Positions 35,764 through 44,180 of a stretch of 64,000 bases of DNA are shown piece by piece (within the stretch, counting starts at the first letter, position 1; every line of letters begins with the position of its first letter). The stretch comes from Dongia_A sp044226685. Its GTDB lineage: Bacteria > Pseudomonadota > Alphaproteobacteria > Dongiales > Dongiaceae. The translations under genes were made by a program, and so were the position numbers. The stretch lies in NCBI GenBank assembly GCA_044226685.1, contig JBGAGP010000002.1:39655-103654 (forward strand), given 5' to 3'. The notes beneath the pieces were generated by a model that was not told where the DNA came from, did not search any database, and saw only the letters and a list, made by a program, of their open reading frames with translations.

Positions 35764-36057
35764 ATGGATGAAAAGACCCGCACCGAGCTGGAGGCCGCCG
35801 CGTTCCGCCGCCTGGTCCAGCATCTGCGCGAGCGCACCGACGTGCAGAACATCGACATGATGAATCTCGCCGGCTTCTGCCGCAACTGCCTGTCGCGCTG
35901 GTACCGCGAGGCATCCGAGGCGGCCGGCACGCCGGTCAGCGACCCGCAGGCGCGCGAAATCGTCTACGGCATGCCGTACGACGAGTGGAAGAAGAAGCAC
36001 CAGACGGAGGCCACGCCGGCGCAGCAGCAGGCCTTCAAGGACACGCACAAGCATTGA
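35764..36057 (+). CDS. DUF1244 family protein
   Basis: 97 aa from the ATG at 35764, with GAGG six nt upstream; the in-frame ATG at 35752 overlaps the previous stop. Sequence features: RLVQHLRERTDVQNIDMMNLAGFCRNCLSRWYREA and MPYDEWKKKHQ, the whole DUF1244 domain. It contains two cysteines in FCRNCL. The family is small, helical, and typical of Alpha- and Gammaproteobacteria; function unknown. It is the last gene of the run that starts with the amidohydrolase. Confidence 0.9.
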   Translation: MDEKTRTELEAAAFRRLVQHLRERTDVQNIDMMNLAGFCRNCLSRWYREASEAAGTPVSDPQAREIVYGMPYDEWKKKHQTEATPAQQQAFKDTHKH

Positions 36058-36071
36058 TGCCGCGTACGGTT

Positions 36072-36155
36072 CGTCACCCCGGCCTTGAGCCGGGGTCCAT
36101 GCTTCAGCGGCGCGTGCGGCGGACAAATGGATCCCGGCTCAAGGCCGGGATGACG
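36072..36155. repeat. Palindromic intergenic repeat, copy D
   Basis: An 84-bp element with CGTCACCCCGGCCTTGAGCC at the left and GGCTCAAGGCCGGGATGACG at the right. It is a diverged member (CGGCCTTGAGCCG core instead of CGGGCTTGACCCG) between two genes of the same direction. Confidence 0.85.
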
Positions 36156-36190
36156 ATTGAGTAACGGCCACATCGCGCGACGAGACACAG

Positions 36191-36853
36191 ATGACTGCCA
36201 CGCCACTGCTCGACCCGACGCTCCTGCTCCCCGCCTTCCTCGCCGCCGCCGCCTATACGCTGACGCCTGGGCCGGCTTTCCTGGCGCTGCTCGGCATCGG
36301 CGCGGTGCAGGGCCGGCGGGCAGGGGTCGGATTCCTGGCCGGGCACCTGGCCGGCGACGTGACCTGGGCGACGCTGGCGCTGGTCGCCATCATCGGCGCG
36401 CAATCGCTCGGCACCGCGGTGTTCGACGCGCTGGGCCTGGCCTGCGGCGCGTATCTCTGCTGGCTGGGCTGGAAGGCGGCGAGCGTCAAGCGCGGCGACG
36501 ACGCGCTGGCCAATCTCGGCGCCAAGCGGCCGCTGCTGCGCGGCCTCACCTTCGGGCTGATGAATCCCAAGGGCTATCCGGTGGCGGTCGCCACCTTCAC
36601 CTCGCTGCTGGCCGGCAGGTCGCAGGATCTGAGCTGGGAGCGCATGCCGATGCTGCTGCTGGCGGCTTTCGTCGGCTTCATCCTGGCCGACATCGTGCTC
36701 GCCTGGCTGATCGGCGCCGGGCTGGTGCGCCGGTTCTACCGCCGCCATCAGCTCTGGGTGACGCGCGCCTCCGGGCTGCTGTTCATCGGTTTCGGCCTGA
36801 ACGCGCTGTGGCATTCCACCCACGGCCTGTGGCACGCCCTCAGGCGGGCCTGA
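36191..36853 (+). CDS. LysE/RhtB-family amino-acid exporter
   Basis: 220 aa inner-membrane protein with six hydrophobic helices. The first carries YTLTPGPAFLALLGIG, the conserved start of LysE/RhtB transporters, and GLTFGLMNPKGYPVAVATF matches the fourth-helix motif. Exports amino acids or homoserine-lactone type compounds; substrate unknown. Its last 14 nt overlap the convergent EamA gene. Confidence 0.88.
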   Translation: MTATPLLDPTLLLPAFLAAAAYTLTPGPAFLALLGIGAVQGRRAGVGFLAGHLAGDVTWATLALVAIIGAQSLGTAVFDALGLACGAYLCWLGWKAASVKRGDDALANLGAKRPLLRGLTFGLMNPKGYPVAVATFTSLLAGRSQDLSWERMPMLLLAAFVGFILADIVLAWLIGAGLVRRFYRRHQLWVTRASGLLFIGFGLNALWHSTHGLWHALRRA

Positions 36854-37712
36854 TTCCCGCGCGCGCGCGCCGGCTGGGCCAGACGATCACCGCCAGCCCG
36901 AGCAGGATGATCGCGCCGCCGACCAGCAGCGAGGCCGGCAGGCTCTCGCCCAGCACGACGACGCCGGTGGCGACGCCCATGGCCGGCATCAGCAGCGTGA
37001 AGGGCAGCAACTGGTCGATGCGGTTGCGCACCAGCAGCTTGTACCAAAGCATGTAGCCGGCGGCGAAGCCGATCATGGCGATCGCCACCAGTCCGGCCCA
37101 GTCGCTCAAGGCGGCGCGGGTCAGCCAGCCGATCTGGTCCTGCTCGAACAGCAGGCTGGCCAGCAGCGCCTGGGGCGCCGCGTGGCGCGCCATGGCGGTG
37201 TAGAAGACCATGCCGCTGTCCTTGCAATGCAGGCGGATCAAGACCTGGGCCGCGGCCCAGGACAGCGAGCAGCCGGTCACCGCCGCGATGCCGGTCCAGG
37301 AGATGCCGTCGCCCGGCGCGCCGATCACCGTCGCCACGCCGGCCAGCGCGACCAGGCAGCCGAGGCCGTTGCGCAAGGAAGGCTTGTCGATGCGCGCGGT
37401 CCAGGACAGCAGCACGGCGAAGGGCACCGTCGATTGCAGCAGCAGATTCGCCGTCGATGCCGGCAGCAGCTTGACTCCAACAGCCAGCAGGCAGCTCTGC
37501 ACGCTGCCGCCAAGTGCCGCGATCAGCATCATCCACAGGAACGGCGTGCGCGATCGCGGCGCGACCGGCGTCAGGACAATGGCGATGATGCCATAGACCA
37601 GCGCGATGAACAGAATCGGCGGAAAGGCCGCCATGGTCGGCTTCATCAGCGTCAGGCCGCAGCCCCAGATCACCTGGACGATCACCGCCAGGACCACGTC
37701 ACGAAAGCTCAT
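36840..37712 (-). CDS. EamA/DMT-superfamily transporter
   Basis: 290 aa from the ATG at 37712 (GGGG upstream; a GTG three codons earlier is possible). Ten hydrophobic helices in two EamA repeats: VVLAVIVQVIWGCGLTLMKPTMA opens the first and GISWTGIAAVTGCSLSWAAAQVLIR the second, with the late GVATGVVVLGESLPASLLVGGAIILLGL typical of the family. Metabolite efflux is likely, substrate unknown. The 3' end overlaps the lysE-type gene on the opposite strand. Confidence 0.88.
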   Translation of the reverse strand: MSFRDVVLAVIVQVIWGCGLTLMKPTMAAFPPILFIALVYGIIAIVLTPVAPRSRTPFLWMMLIAALGGSVQSCLLAVGVKLLPASTANLLLQSTVPFAVLLSWTARIDKPSLRNGLGCLVALAGVATVIGAPGDGISWTGIAAVTGCSLSWAAAQVLIRLHCKDSGMVFYTAMARHAAPQALLASLLFEQDQIGWLTRAALSDWAGLVAIAMIGFAAGYMLWYKLLVRNRIDQLLPFTLLMPAMGVATGVVVLGESLPASLLVGGAIILLGLAVIVWPSRRARAGIRPA

Positions 37713-37781
37713 CCGCCCCACCGACTGCGCCGCCGCTGCGGGACAATGCCCGGGTCCCGGCCACGCCGCAAGCCACCCACG

Positions 37782-37799
37782 TTATCCACGTTATCCACA
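37782..37799 (+). promoter_or_regulatory. Two adjacent DnaA boxes upstream of gapR
   Basis: TTATCCACG (37782-37790) is followed without a gap by the perfect consensus box TTATCCACA (37791-37799). They lie in the intergenic region about 100 nt before the gapR start and just upstream of a candidate promoter, so DnaA could control gapR. Chance occurrence of two abutting 9-mers in high-GC DNA is small. Confidence 0.6.
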
Positions 37800-37811
37800 G
37801 GCGCAGATTGC

Positions 37812-37841
37812 TTGTGAGGCCGCCTGCGGCGGGACTAGAGT
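37812..37841 (+). promoter_or_regulatory. Candidate gapR promoter
   Basis: TTGTGA (37812-37817) and TAGAGT (37836-37841) are 18 nt apart and end about 57 nt before the gapR ATG. The -35 matches 4 and the -10 matches 4 of 6 consensus bases. Confidence 0.35.
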
Positions 37842-37897
37842 CGCGGCCATCCCGATTCGCGCGCGGATCGGAAATACCTGGAATTTGTGAGGACGTT

Positions 37898-38146
37898 ATG
37901 GCGGATGCGGGCGGCATTGCGGCGGACCGGCTGAAATCCTTCATCGAGCGCATCGAGCGCCTGGAGGAGGAGAAGGCCGCGATCGCCGGCGACATCCGCG
38001 AGGTCTATTCCGAGGCCAAGTCGACCGGCTTCGAGACCAAGATCATGCGCCAGGTGGTGCGGCTGCGCAAAATGGAGGCGCATGACCGCGAGGAGCAGGA
38101 ACAGCTGCTCGACCTCTACAAGCGCGCCGTCGGCATGGTGGGCTGA
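37898..38146 (+). CDS. gapR: GapR (DUF2312) nucleoid-associated protein
   Basis: 82 aa; GTGAGGA precedes the ATG by 5 nt. Almost the whole protein is the DUF2312 helical domain: RLKSFIERIERLEEEKAAIAGDIREVYSEAKSTGFETKIMRQVVRLRKME. In Caulobacter this family, GapR, binds overtwisted DNA as a ring-like tetramer ahead of replication and transcription machinery and stimulates topoisomerases. The basic residues of the central helices (KIMRQVVRLRK) are kept. It has its own upstream region with two DnaA boxes, so coordination with replication initiation is an attractive inference. Confidence 0.93.
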   Translation: MADAGGIAADRLKSFIERIERLEEEKAAIAGDIREVYSEAKSTGFETKIMRQVVRLRKMEAHDREEQEQLLDLYKRAVGMVG

Positions 38147-38210
38147 GGCGCGCAGCCTGCGGGCCCAATAAGCAGGCCTTTCCCGGCCAGGGTGCTGTTA
38201 TGATGGCGCC

Positions 38211-38690
38211 ATGGTCGATCTGTCCGGTATCGCCCTTGTGGAGGAATCGGAGCTGGCCTCCGATGTCGTCCGCGCCGTGCTCGCCTACTGGCGGAGCAAG
38301 CGCCGCGGCGCCGGGCCGCCGTCACGCTTCGATCTCGAACCGGCCGAGATTCCGCGCCTGCTGCCGCATTTGATCCTGAAGGAGGTGCGGCGCGACCCTT
38401 GGGATTTCCGCTATCGCCTGTTCGGGACCAGCGTCCGCGAGCATTCGCGCACCGACTGGACCGGCAGATGGATGTCGGAGATGCCGGGCCAGGACGAGGG
38501 TGCCGCCGTCTACCGCGTCGCCCGCTGGGTGGCGGAGAACGGCAGTCCCATCATCTATCGCCCGCCCTATGTCGGTCCGCACAAGGAATTCAAGTATTGC
38601 GAAGCGGCGGTGATGCCGTGGAGCGATGCAGACGGCGTCGTCGACCGGGTGATGGTGGCGGTGGATTTCCTGACGAGCCTCCGTCGATGA
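38211..38690 (+). CDS. PAS_5-family protein
   Basis: 159 aa. Resembles the PAS_5 group (PF07310) of short alphaproteobacterial proteins: LAYWRSKRRGAGPPSRFDLEPAEIPRLLPHLILKEV, then YRLFGTSVREHSRTDWTGRWMSEM, then a YCEAAVMPWSDADG strand. Usually stand-alone, with no output domain, function unknown. A second family member is encoded at 48272. No binding-site residues can be assigned. Confidence 0.75.
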   Translation: MVDLSGIALVEESELASDVVRAVLAYWRSKRRGAGPPSRFDLEPAEIPRLLPHLILKEVRRDPWDFRYRLFGTSVREHSRTDWTGRWMSEMPGQDEGAAVYRVARWVAENGSPIIYRPPYVGPHKEFKYCEAAVMPWSDADGVVDRVMVAVDFLTSLRR

Positions 38691-38727
38691 GGCTCCCCCG
38701 AACGGACACCCCGGCGAAGCCGGCCGT

Positions 38728-39647
38728 TCAGTCGCGCGGCCCGGCATGGTGGCAGGCGACATGGTGGCTCGGCCCCGCCGGCAGCAGGTCGGGCATGGTC
38801 TGGGCGCAGATCTCGCTGGCCCGCGGGCAGCGGGTACGGAACGGGCACCCCGAGGGCGGATTGAGCGGCGAGGGCAGGTCGCCTTTCAACACGATGCGGT
38901 CCTTTTGGCGTAGATCGAATCGCGGTCGGCGATCTCCATCACCTTGCCGAGATAGAGCACCATGATGCGGTGGCTGATGTGCCGCACGACCGAGAGGTTG
39001 TGCGAGATGAAGATGAGCGACATGCCCGTCTCCGCCTGCAGATCCATCAGCAGGTTGACGATCTGTGCCTGGATCGAGACGTCGAGGGCGGAGACCGGCT
39101 CGTCGCACACGATCATGCGCGGGTTGTTGATCATGGCCCGCGCGATGCCGATGCGCTGGCACTGGCCACCGGAGAATTCGTGCGGGTAGCGGTTGATCTG
39201 GTTCGGCAGCAGGCCGACCTTGGCCATCATCTGGCGCACGCGCTCCTTCACCTCCGCTCCGGAGAGGTTCGGGTTGAAGGTGGTCAGCGGCTCGGCGATG
39301 ATCTGGCCCACCGTCATGCGTGGATTGAGCGAGGCGAGCGGGTCCTGGAAGATGATCTGCATGTGGCGCCGCTTTTCCTGCATCGCCGCGTGGTCGAGGG
39401 CATGCAGGTCCTCGCCCAGCCACACCACGCGCCCCTTCGTCGCCGGCAGGAGGCGCAGCACCGCGCGGCCCAGGGTCGACTTGCCGCAGCCGGATTCGCC
39501 GACCAGGCCCAGGGTCTCGCCGGGCCTGAGGTCGAAGGAGACGCCGTCGACCGCCTTCACCACGGCGGGCGGGCCGGCGAACAGGCCTTTGCGCGAGACG
39601 TCGAAATGGACCTTCAGGTCCTGGACCGAAAGCAGGGGCGCGCTCAT
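38728..39647 (-). pseudogene. Oligopeptide ABC transporter ATPase (OppF/DppF-like), frameshifted by an internal deletion
   Basis: The first frame codes 253 aa (39647 to 38886): Walker A GESGCGKSTLGRA, Q loop IIFQDPLASLNPRM, signature FSGGQCQRIGIARA, Walker B MIVCDEPVSALD and H loop FISHNLSVV. After DSIYA it reads KRTASC and stops. The expected tail resumes in another frame (DRIVLKGDLPSPLNPPSGC, FRTRCPRASEIC) and runs to 38728. Homologues have about 24 residues (HPYT-type motif) at this point, so roughly 70 nt, not a multiple of three, seem lost near 38901-38912. All nucleotide-binding motifs are intact, so a shortened protein could still work. Starts with a 4-nt overlap on the oppD-like gene. 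Confidence 0.8.
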
Positions 39648-40624
39648 AGGGCCTCCAGATGGCAAGCCTTGGCCCGCCCATCTTGTCCCGAGCCGGCGCT
39701 GACCGGGCGCAGGGCCGGCCGCTCGACGGCGCAGCGGTCGAAGGCATAGAGACAGCGGTCGCGGAAGGTGCAGCCGGCCGGCAGGCGCTGCAGGTTGGGC
39801 GGCTGGCCGCCGATGGTCTGCAGCCGGTTGGCGCGGCTCTCGTCGAGGCGCGGCATGGAGCGCAGCAGGCCCTGGGTATAGGGATGCTGCGGCGCCTTGA
39901 ACAGCGGCCCGGCGTGGGCCCGCTCGGCGATCTCTCCCGCGTACATCACCATCACCCGGTCGGCCAGGCCGGCGATGACGCCGAGGTCATGGGTGATGAG
40001 CGCGATGGCCATGCCGGTCTCGCGCTTCAGCTTGCCCAGCAGGTCGAGGATCTGCGCCTGCACGGTAACGTCCAGCGCCGTGGTCGGCTCGTCGGCGATC
40101 AGCAATTCCGGCTGGCACAGCAACGCCATGGCGATCATCACCCGCTGGCGCATGCCGCCCGAGAATTCGTGCGGATACATATGCACCCGGCGCGCCGCCT
40201 CGGGAATCTGCACTATCTCCAGCATCTCGATGGCGGCGGCCAAGGCGGCATCCTGGGTCATGCCGCGATGGGTCTCCAGCACCTCGGTCATCTGCCGCTT
40301 CACCGAGAGATACGGATTGAGCGAGGTCATCGGGTCCTGGAAGATCATCGACATCTTCACGCCGCGGATCTTGTTCAGCTCCGCCACGGGGATGTTGAGG
40401 ATCTCGCTGCCCTTGAACTTCACGCTGCCCTCGGCACGGCCATTCTTGGCGAGAAGACCCATGACCGACATGAAGATCTGGCTCTTGCCGGAGCCGGATT
40501 CGCCGACGATGCCGAGCGTCTCGCCCGGATTGATGGCGAAGCTCACGTCGTTGACGGCCCGAACCGTGCCTTCCGGCGTGGAAAAACTGGTTTTCAGGCC
40601 CTGAACGTCGAGGATGGCGGTCAT
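39644..40624 (-). CDS. Oligopeptide/dipeptide ABC transporter ATPase (OppD/DppD-like)
   Basis: 326 aa. Walker A GESGSGKSQ, MIFQDPMTSLNPYL, signature FSGGMRQRVMIAMAL, Walker B LLIADEPTTALD and H loop LITHDLGVIAGLADRVMVMYAGEIAE. The C-terminal oligo_HPY domain is complete, with HPYTQGLLRSMPRLD and the cysteines of CTFRDRCLYAFDRC, which in relatives hold an iron-sulfur cluster. That makes it the control for what the OppF-like partner has lost. Energises peptide import with the partner ATPase. Confidence 0.94.
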   Translation of the reverse strand: MTAILDVQGLKTSFSTPEGTVRAVNDVSFAINPGETLGIVGESGSGKSQIFMSVMGLLAKNGRAEGSVKFKGSEILNIPVAELNKIRGVKMSMIFQDPMTSLNPYLSVKRQMTEVLETHRGMTQDAALAAAIEMLEIVQIPEAARRVHMYPHEFSGGMRQRVMIAMALLCQPELLIADEPTTALDVTVQAQILDLLGKLKRETGMAIALITHDLGVIAGLADRVMVMYAGEIAERAHAGPLFKAPQHPYTQGLLRSMPRLDESRANRLQTIGGQPPNLQRLPAGCTFRDRCLYAFDRCAVERPALRPVSAGSGQDGRAKACHLEAL

Positions 40625-40634
40625 CGGTTCTTCC

Positions 40635-41528
40635 TCAACGGTCCTTGGGGTCGAGCGCGTCGCGCAGTCCGTCGCCGATGAAGTTGAGACAGAGCAGGGT
40701 GATGGCCAGGAAGCTGCCGGTGCCGATGATGGCCCAGGGCGCCAGCTCCATGACCACGGCGGCCTCGGAGACCAGGGTGCCCCAGCTCGAATCCGGCTCC
40801 TGCACGCCCATGCCGAGGAAGCTGATGAAGCTCTCGGTCAGGATCACGTTGGGCACGGTCAGCGTGACGTAGACGACGACCGGCCCCAGCGTGTTGGGGA
40901 TGATGTGGCGCGAGATGATGCGCCAAGTGGACACGCCGCTCGCCTCCGCCGCCTCGATGAACTCCTTGCGGCGGATCGAGATGGTCTGGCCGCGCACGAT
41001 GCGCGCCATGTCGAGCCAGCTGACCGCGCCGATGGCGACATAGATCAGCACGATGGCGCGCCCGAACACGACCGTCAGCATGATGACGAAGAAGATGAAG
41101 GGCACCGAATAGAGGATGTCGACGATCCGCATCATCAGGCCATCGACTGTGCCGCCGATGAAGCCGGCCGTGGCGCCCCAGATGACGCCGATCACCAGGC
41201 TGACGAAGGTGGCGGTGAAGCCGACCAGCAGCGAAACCTGGCCGCCATAGAGCGTGCGCACGAAAAGGTCGCGGTTGTTGGCGTCGGTACCGAGGAAATA
41301 GCCGGTGGCGAAATCGGGCTTGCCCCAGCTTTCCAGCTCCCAGTTGATGTCGTCCGGCGCCCGCAGGCCGAGATAGGGCGCGCCGAAGCAGGCGATGACG
41401 ATGATGGCGAACACGATGACGCTGGCGACCGCCGCCTTGTTGCGGATAAAGCGGCGGCGGGCGTCGGCCCAGAGCGAGCGGCCCTGGACTTCCTGTGCCT
41501 GGGCGAAGGCGATGTCAGCGACGGCCAT
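40635..41528 (-). CDS. Oligopeptide/dipeptide ABC transporter permease (OppC/DppC-like)
   Basis: 297 aa from the ATG at 41528. The N-terminal OppC domain (SLWADARRRFIRNKAAVASVIVFAIIVIACFGAPYLG) is followed by the six-helix permease with FLGTDANNRDLFVRTLYGGQVSLLVG and the EAA loop EFIEAAEASGVSTWRIISRHIIPN. The NFIGDGLRDALDPKDR end is canonical. Starts 8 nt after the OppB-like stop. Confidence 0.95.
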   Translation of the reverse strand: MAVADIAFAQAQEVQGRSLWADARRRFIRNKAAVASVIVFAIIVIACFGAPYLGLRAPDDINWELESWGKPDFATGYFLGTDANNRDLFVRTLYGGQVSLLVGFTATFVSLVIGVIWGATAGFIGGTVDGLMMRIVDILYSVPFIFFVIMLTVVFGRAIVLIYVAIGAVSWLDMARIVRGQTISIRRKEFIEAAEASGVSTWRIISRHIIPNTLGPVVVYVTLTVPNVILTESFISFLGMGVQEPDSSWGTLVSEAAVVMELAPWAIIGTGSFLAITLLCLNFIGDGLRDALDPKDR

Positions 41529-41536
41529 GGCGGACC

Positions 41537-42454
41537 TCAATCATAGCGGACCTTCGGGTCCAGCACGCCGTAGAGCAGGTCGGCGATCAGGTTGCAGATG
41601 ATGATGAGCACGCCGTAGAACACGGTGACACCCATCACCAGCGTGTAGTCGCGGTTGAGCGAGCCCTGCACGAAATAGCGGCCGATGCCGGGGATGGAGA
41701 AGATCTGCTCCACCACCACCGAGCCGGTGATGATGTTGGCGATGGCGGGCCCGAGATAGGAGACCACCGGCAGCACCGCGGCGCGGATCGCGTGCCGCGT
41801 GATGGTAACGCTCTCGCGCAGGCCCTTGGCCCGCGCCGTGCGCACGAAATTGCTGCTCAGGACCTCGATCATGCTGGCCCGTGTCAGCCGCGCGATGGCC
41901 GCGATCTGCGGCAGGCAGAGCGCCACGACGGGCAGCACGTAGTTTCCCGGCTTGCCCCAGCCGCCCACGGGGAGCAGCTGCAGCTGCAGCCCGATGATCA
42001 GGGTCAGCACCGGGGCGATGACGAAATTCGGCACCGCGACGCCGATCATGGAGACCGACATCGTGGTGTAGTCGACCCAGGAATTCTGCCGCAGCGCGGC
42101 CCAGATGCCGAGCGTCAGGCCGATCACCAGCGCCAGCACGATGGCGATGGCGCCCAGCTGCAGCGAGATGGGGAAGCCCTGGAAGATCAGCTCGGCGACG
42201 CTGAAATCCTTGTATTTGAAGGATGGCCCGAAATCGCCGTGCAGCAGGCCCTCGAGATAGCGCAGGAACTGCTGGGGCAGCGGCTCATCGAGGTGATAGG
42301 CGCGCAGCAGGTTCGCCTCGACCTCGGGCGGCACCTTGCGCTCGCGCGCGAACGGTCCGCCCGGCGCGATGCGCATCAGGAAGAAGGTACCGGCGATGAT
42401 GATGAAAAGGGTCGGAATGGCGCCGCCGAGGCGGCGCATCAGGTAGTGGAGCAC
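41537..42454 (-). CDS. Oligopeptide/dipeptide ABC transporter permease (OppB/DppB-like)
   Basis: 305 aa from the GTG at 42454, with GGAGG eight nt upstream; a TTG at 42469 would overlap that site. Begins LHYLMRRLGGAIPTLFIIIAGTFFLMRIAPGGPF, the standard OppB N terminus; EAA-like loop NFVRTARAKGLRESVTITRHAIR; end YGVLDPKVRYD. Forms the membrane channel together with the OppC-like protein. Separated from the binding-protein gene by a strong hairpin. Confidence 0.95.
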   Translation of the reverse strand: MLHYLMRRLGGAIPTLFIIIAGTFFLMRIAPGGPFARERKVPPEVEANLLRAYHLDEPLPQQFLRYLEGLLHGDFGPSFKYKDFSVAELIFQGFPISLQLGAIAIVLALVIGLTLGIWAALRQNSWVDYTTMSVSMIGVAVPNFVIAPVLTLIIGLQLQLLPVGGWGKPGNYVLPVVALCLPQIAAIARLTRASMIEVLSSNFVRTARAKGLRESVTITRHAIRAAVLPVVSYLGPAIANIITGSVVVEQIFSIPGIGRYFVQGSLNRDYTLVMGVTVFYGVLIIICNLIADLLYGVLDPKVRYD

Positions 42455-42529
42455 CGATCGATCCTCCAAGCTCTGGCAGGCCCGTGGTGCGGGGCTTCTG
42501 GCATCTTAGTCGACTTCCGTTCAAAGACA

Positions 42530-42575
42530 ACGACCGGCAGCGCGCCCGGTATTCTGGCGGGGCGCTGCCGGTCGT
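42530..42575 (-). terminator. Intercistronic hairpin between the binding-protein and permease genes
   Basis: ACGACCGGCAGCGC (42530-42543) and its exact complement GCGCTGCCGGTCGT (42562-42575) form a 14-bp perfect stem with an 18-nt loop. On the minus strand the stem is followed by TGTCTTTG, a weak T-rich tail. It is probably a partial terminator or an mRNA 3'-stabilising element that keeps the binding protein at a higher level than the permeases. Confidence 0.7.
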
Positions 42576-42590
42576 CCGACGGCCAGCCGG

Positions 42591-44180
42591 TTACATCACC
42601 GACATGTAACGGCCGAGGTGGAAGTCGAGGCTGTTATAGGCCCAGCCCTGCACCCGCTTCGAGACCATGTGCTTGGTCTTGTAGTACAGGATCGGGATCA
42701 GCGGCAGATCGTCGAGGAAGATCTGCTCGGCCTTGGCCAGCGTCTCCATGCGCTGCTTCGGATCGGTGATGCCGAAGCTGTCCTTCACCAGCTTGTCGAA
42801 CTCGGCGTTGTTGTAGCCGGCATCGTTGCGCACGCCGGCATCCGAGAGGAACAGGTCGAGGAAGGTGACCGGATCGACATAGTCGGCGATCCAGGCCGCG
42901 CGCGACACGTCGTACTGCTTGTTGTCGCGGGTATCGAGATAGACCTGCCATTCCTGATTGTTCAGGGTGGCGTCAACGCCGATCTGCTTCCACATGTTCT
43001 GGATCGCGATGGCGATCTTCTTGTGGTTTTCGCTGGTGTTGTAGAGGATTTCCAGCTTCAGCGGCTTGTCGGGGCCGTAGCCGGCCTTGGCCATGAGTTC
43101 CTTGGCCTTGGCGACGCGGTCCTTCTGCGGCATGTCCTTGAAGCCGAGGAAGTGGGACGGATAGTCCGGCACTCCCGGCGGCACCCAGGAATAGCCGGGC
43201 AGGAAGCTGCCCTGGGTCACCTTGTCGGCGATGGCCTCGCGGTCGATGGCGAGCGCCAGGGCCTCGCGCAGGTCCTTCTGCTTGCCGAGCGGCTCGCGGG
43301 TCAGGTTGATGACGTAGTAGTAGGTGCCGAGATACGGCTTCGCCTCATACTCGTCCTTCATGTTCGTCTCGATGAACTTCACCTGGTCCGAGGGGACCTC
43401 ATAGGTGATGTCGAGCTCGTTGTTGCGGAACCGCTTGAACTCCTCCGAGATGTCCTCGGTCGGGTAGTAGACGATCTTGTCGAGCTTGACGTTGGCGGCA
43501 TCGTAGTAGTTCGGGTTCTTCACCACGGTGAGGGAGGCCTGCGGCGTCCACTCGGCGAGGGTGAAGGCGCCGTTGCCGACCAGGTTGCCCGGCTTCGTCC
43601 AGTCGGCGCCGAACTTGTCGATGGTCGCCTTGTGCACGGGCAGGAAGCTGGAATGGCGGATCAGCGCCAGGAAGAACGGCGCGGCCTTCTCAAGCGTGAC
43701 CTTCAGCGTCTTGTCGTCCACCGCCACGGCGCCGAGCGTGGAAAGGTCCTTCTCTTCGCCCTTGTTGATCTTCTCGGCGTTGGTGATGACGCTGGCGATC
43801 GGCGCGTAATCGGACGCGGTGGCCGGGTCGACCAGGCGCTGCCAGGAATAGACGAAATCGCCGGCGGTCACCGGATCGCCGTTCGACCACTTGGCGTCGC
43901 GCAGGTGGAAAGTGAAGGTCTTGCCGTCGTCGGCGATGTCCCACTTCTCGGCCATGCCGGGGATGACCTGGCCGTCCGCGGAATAGGTGGTGAGGCCTTC
44001 GAACAGTTCGTACTGGATGTTGGATTCGGTGACGCCGGTGGATTTGGCCGGATCGAGCGTTTCCGGCTCGGCGCCGTTGCCGCGGTTGAGAACCATCTCC
44101 GCCTGCGCCACCGCTGCCGACGCGAACAACGTCGCCGCCGTCAGCGCAGACAACAGGACGTTGCGCTTGATTAGTGACAT
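42591..44180 (-). CDS. Peptide ABC transporter substrate-binding protein (OppA-like, SBP family 5)
   Basis: 529 aa from the ATG at 44180, 8 nt after GGGAGG. Sec signal peptide ending in VAQA; mature protein begins EMVLNRGNGAEPETLDPAKSTGVTESNIQYELFEGL, the SBP_bac_5 signature region. LREALALAIDREAI and ILYNTSENHKKIAIAIQNMWKQIGVDATLNNQEWQVYLD match E. coli OppA/MppA closely. It binds oligopeptides, perhaps murein peptides, in the periplasm. First gene of the operon running to 38728. Confidence 0.95.
   Translation of the reverse strand: MSLIKRNVLLSALTAATLFASAAVAQAEMVLNRGNGAEPETLDPAKSTGVTESNIQYELFEGLTTYSADGQVIPGMAEKWDIADDGKTFTFHLRDAKWSNGDPVTAGDFVYSWQRLVDPATASDYAPIASVITNAEKINKGEEKDLSTLGAVAVDDKTLKVTLEKAAPFFLALIRHSSFLPVHKATIDKFGADWTKPGNLVGNGAFTLAEWTPQASLTVVKNPNYYDAANVKLDKIVYYPTEDISEEFKRFRNNELDITYEVPSDQVKFIETNMKDEYEAKPYLGTYYYVINLTREPLGKQKDLREALALAIDREAIADKVTQGSFLPGYSWVPPGVPDYPSHFLGFKDMPQKDRVAKAKELMAKAGYGPDKPLKLEILYNTSENHKKIAIAIQNMWKQIGVDATLNNQEWQVYLDTRDNKQYDVSRAAWIADYVDPVTFLDLFLSDAGVRNDAGYNNAEFDKLVKDSFGITDPKQRMETLAKAEQIFLDDLPLIPILYYKTKHMVSKRVQGWAYNSLDFHLGRYMSVM

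Noticed and set aside
37782..37799. Replication origin at the DnaA boxes
   Set aside because: Only two boxes, no extended AT-rich unwinding region, and none of the usual origin neighbours. A regulatory role is more likely.
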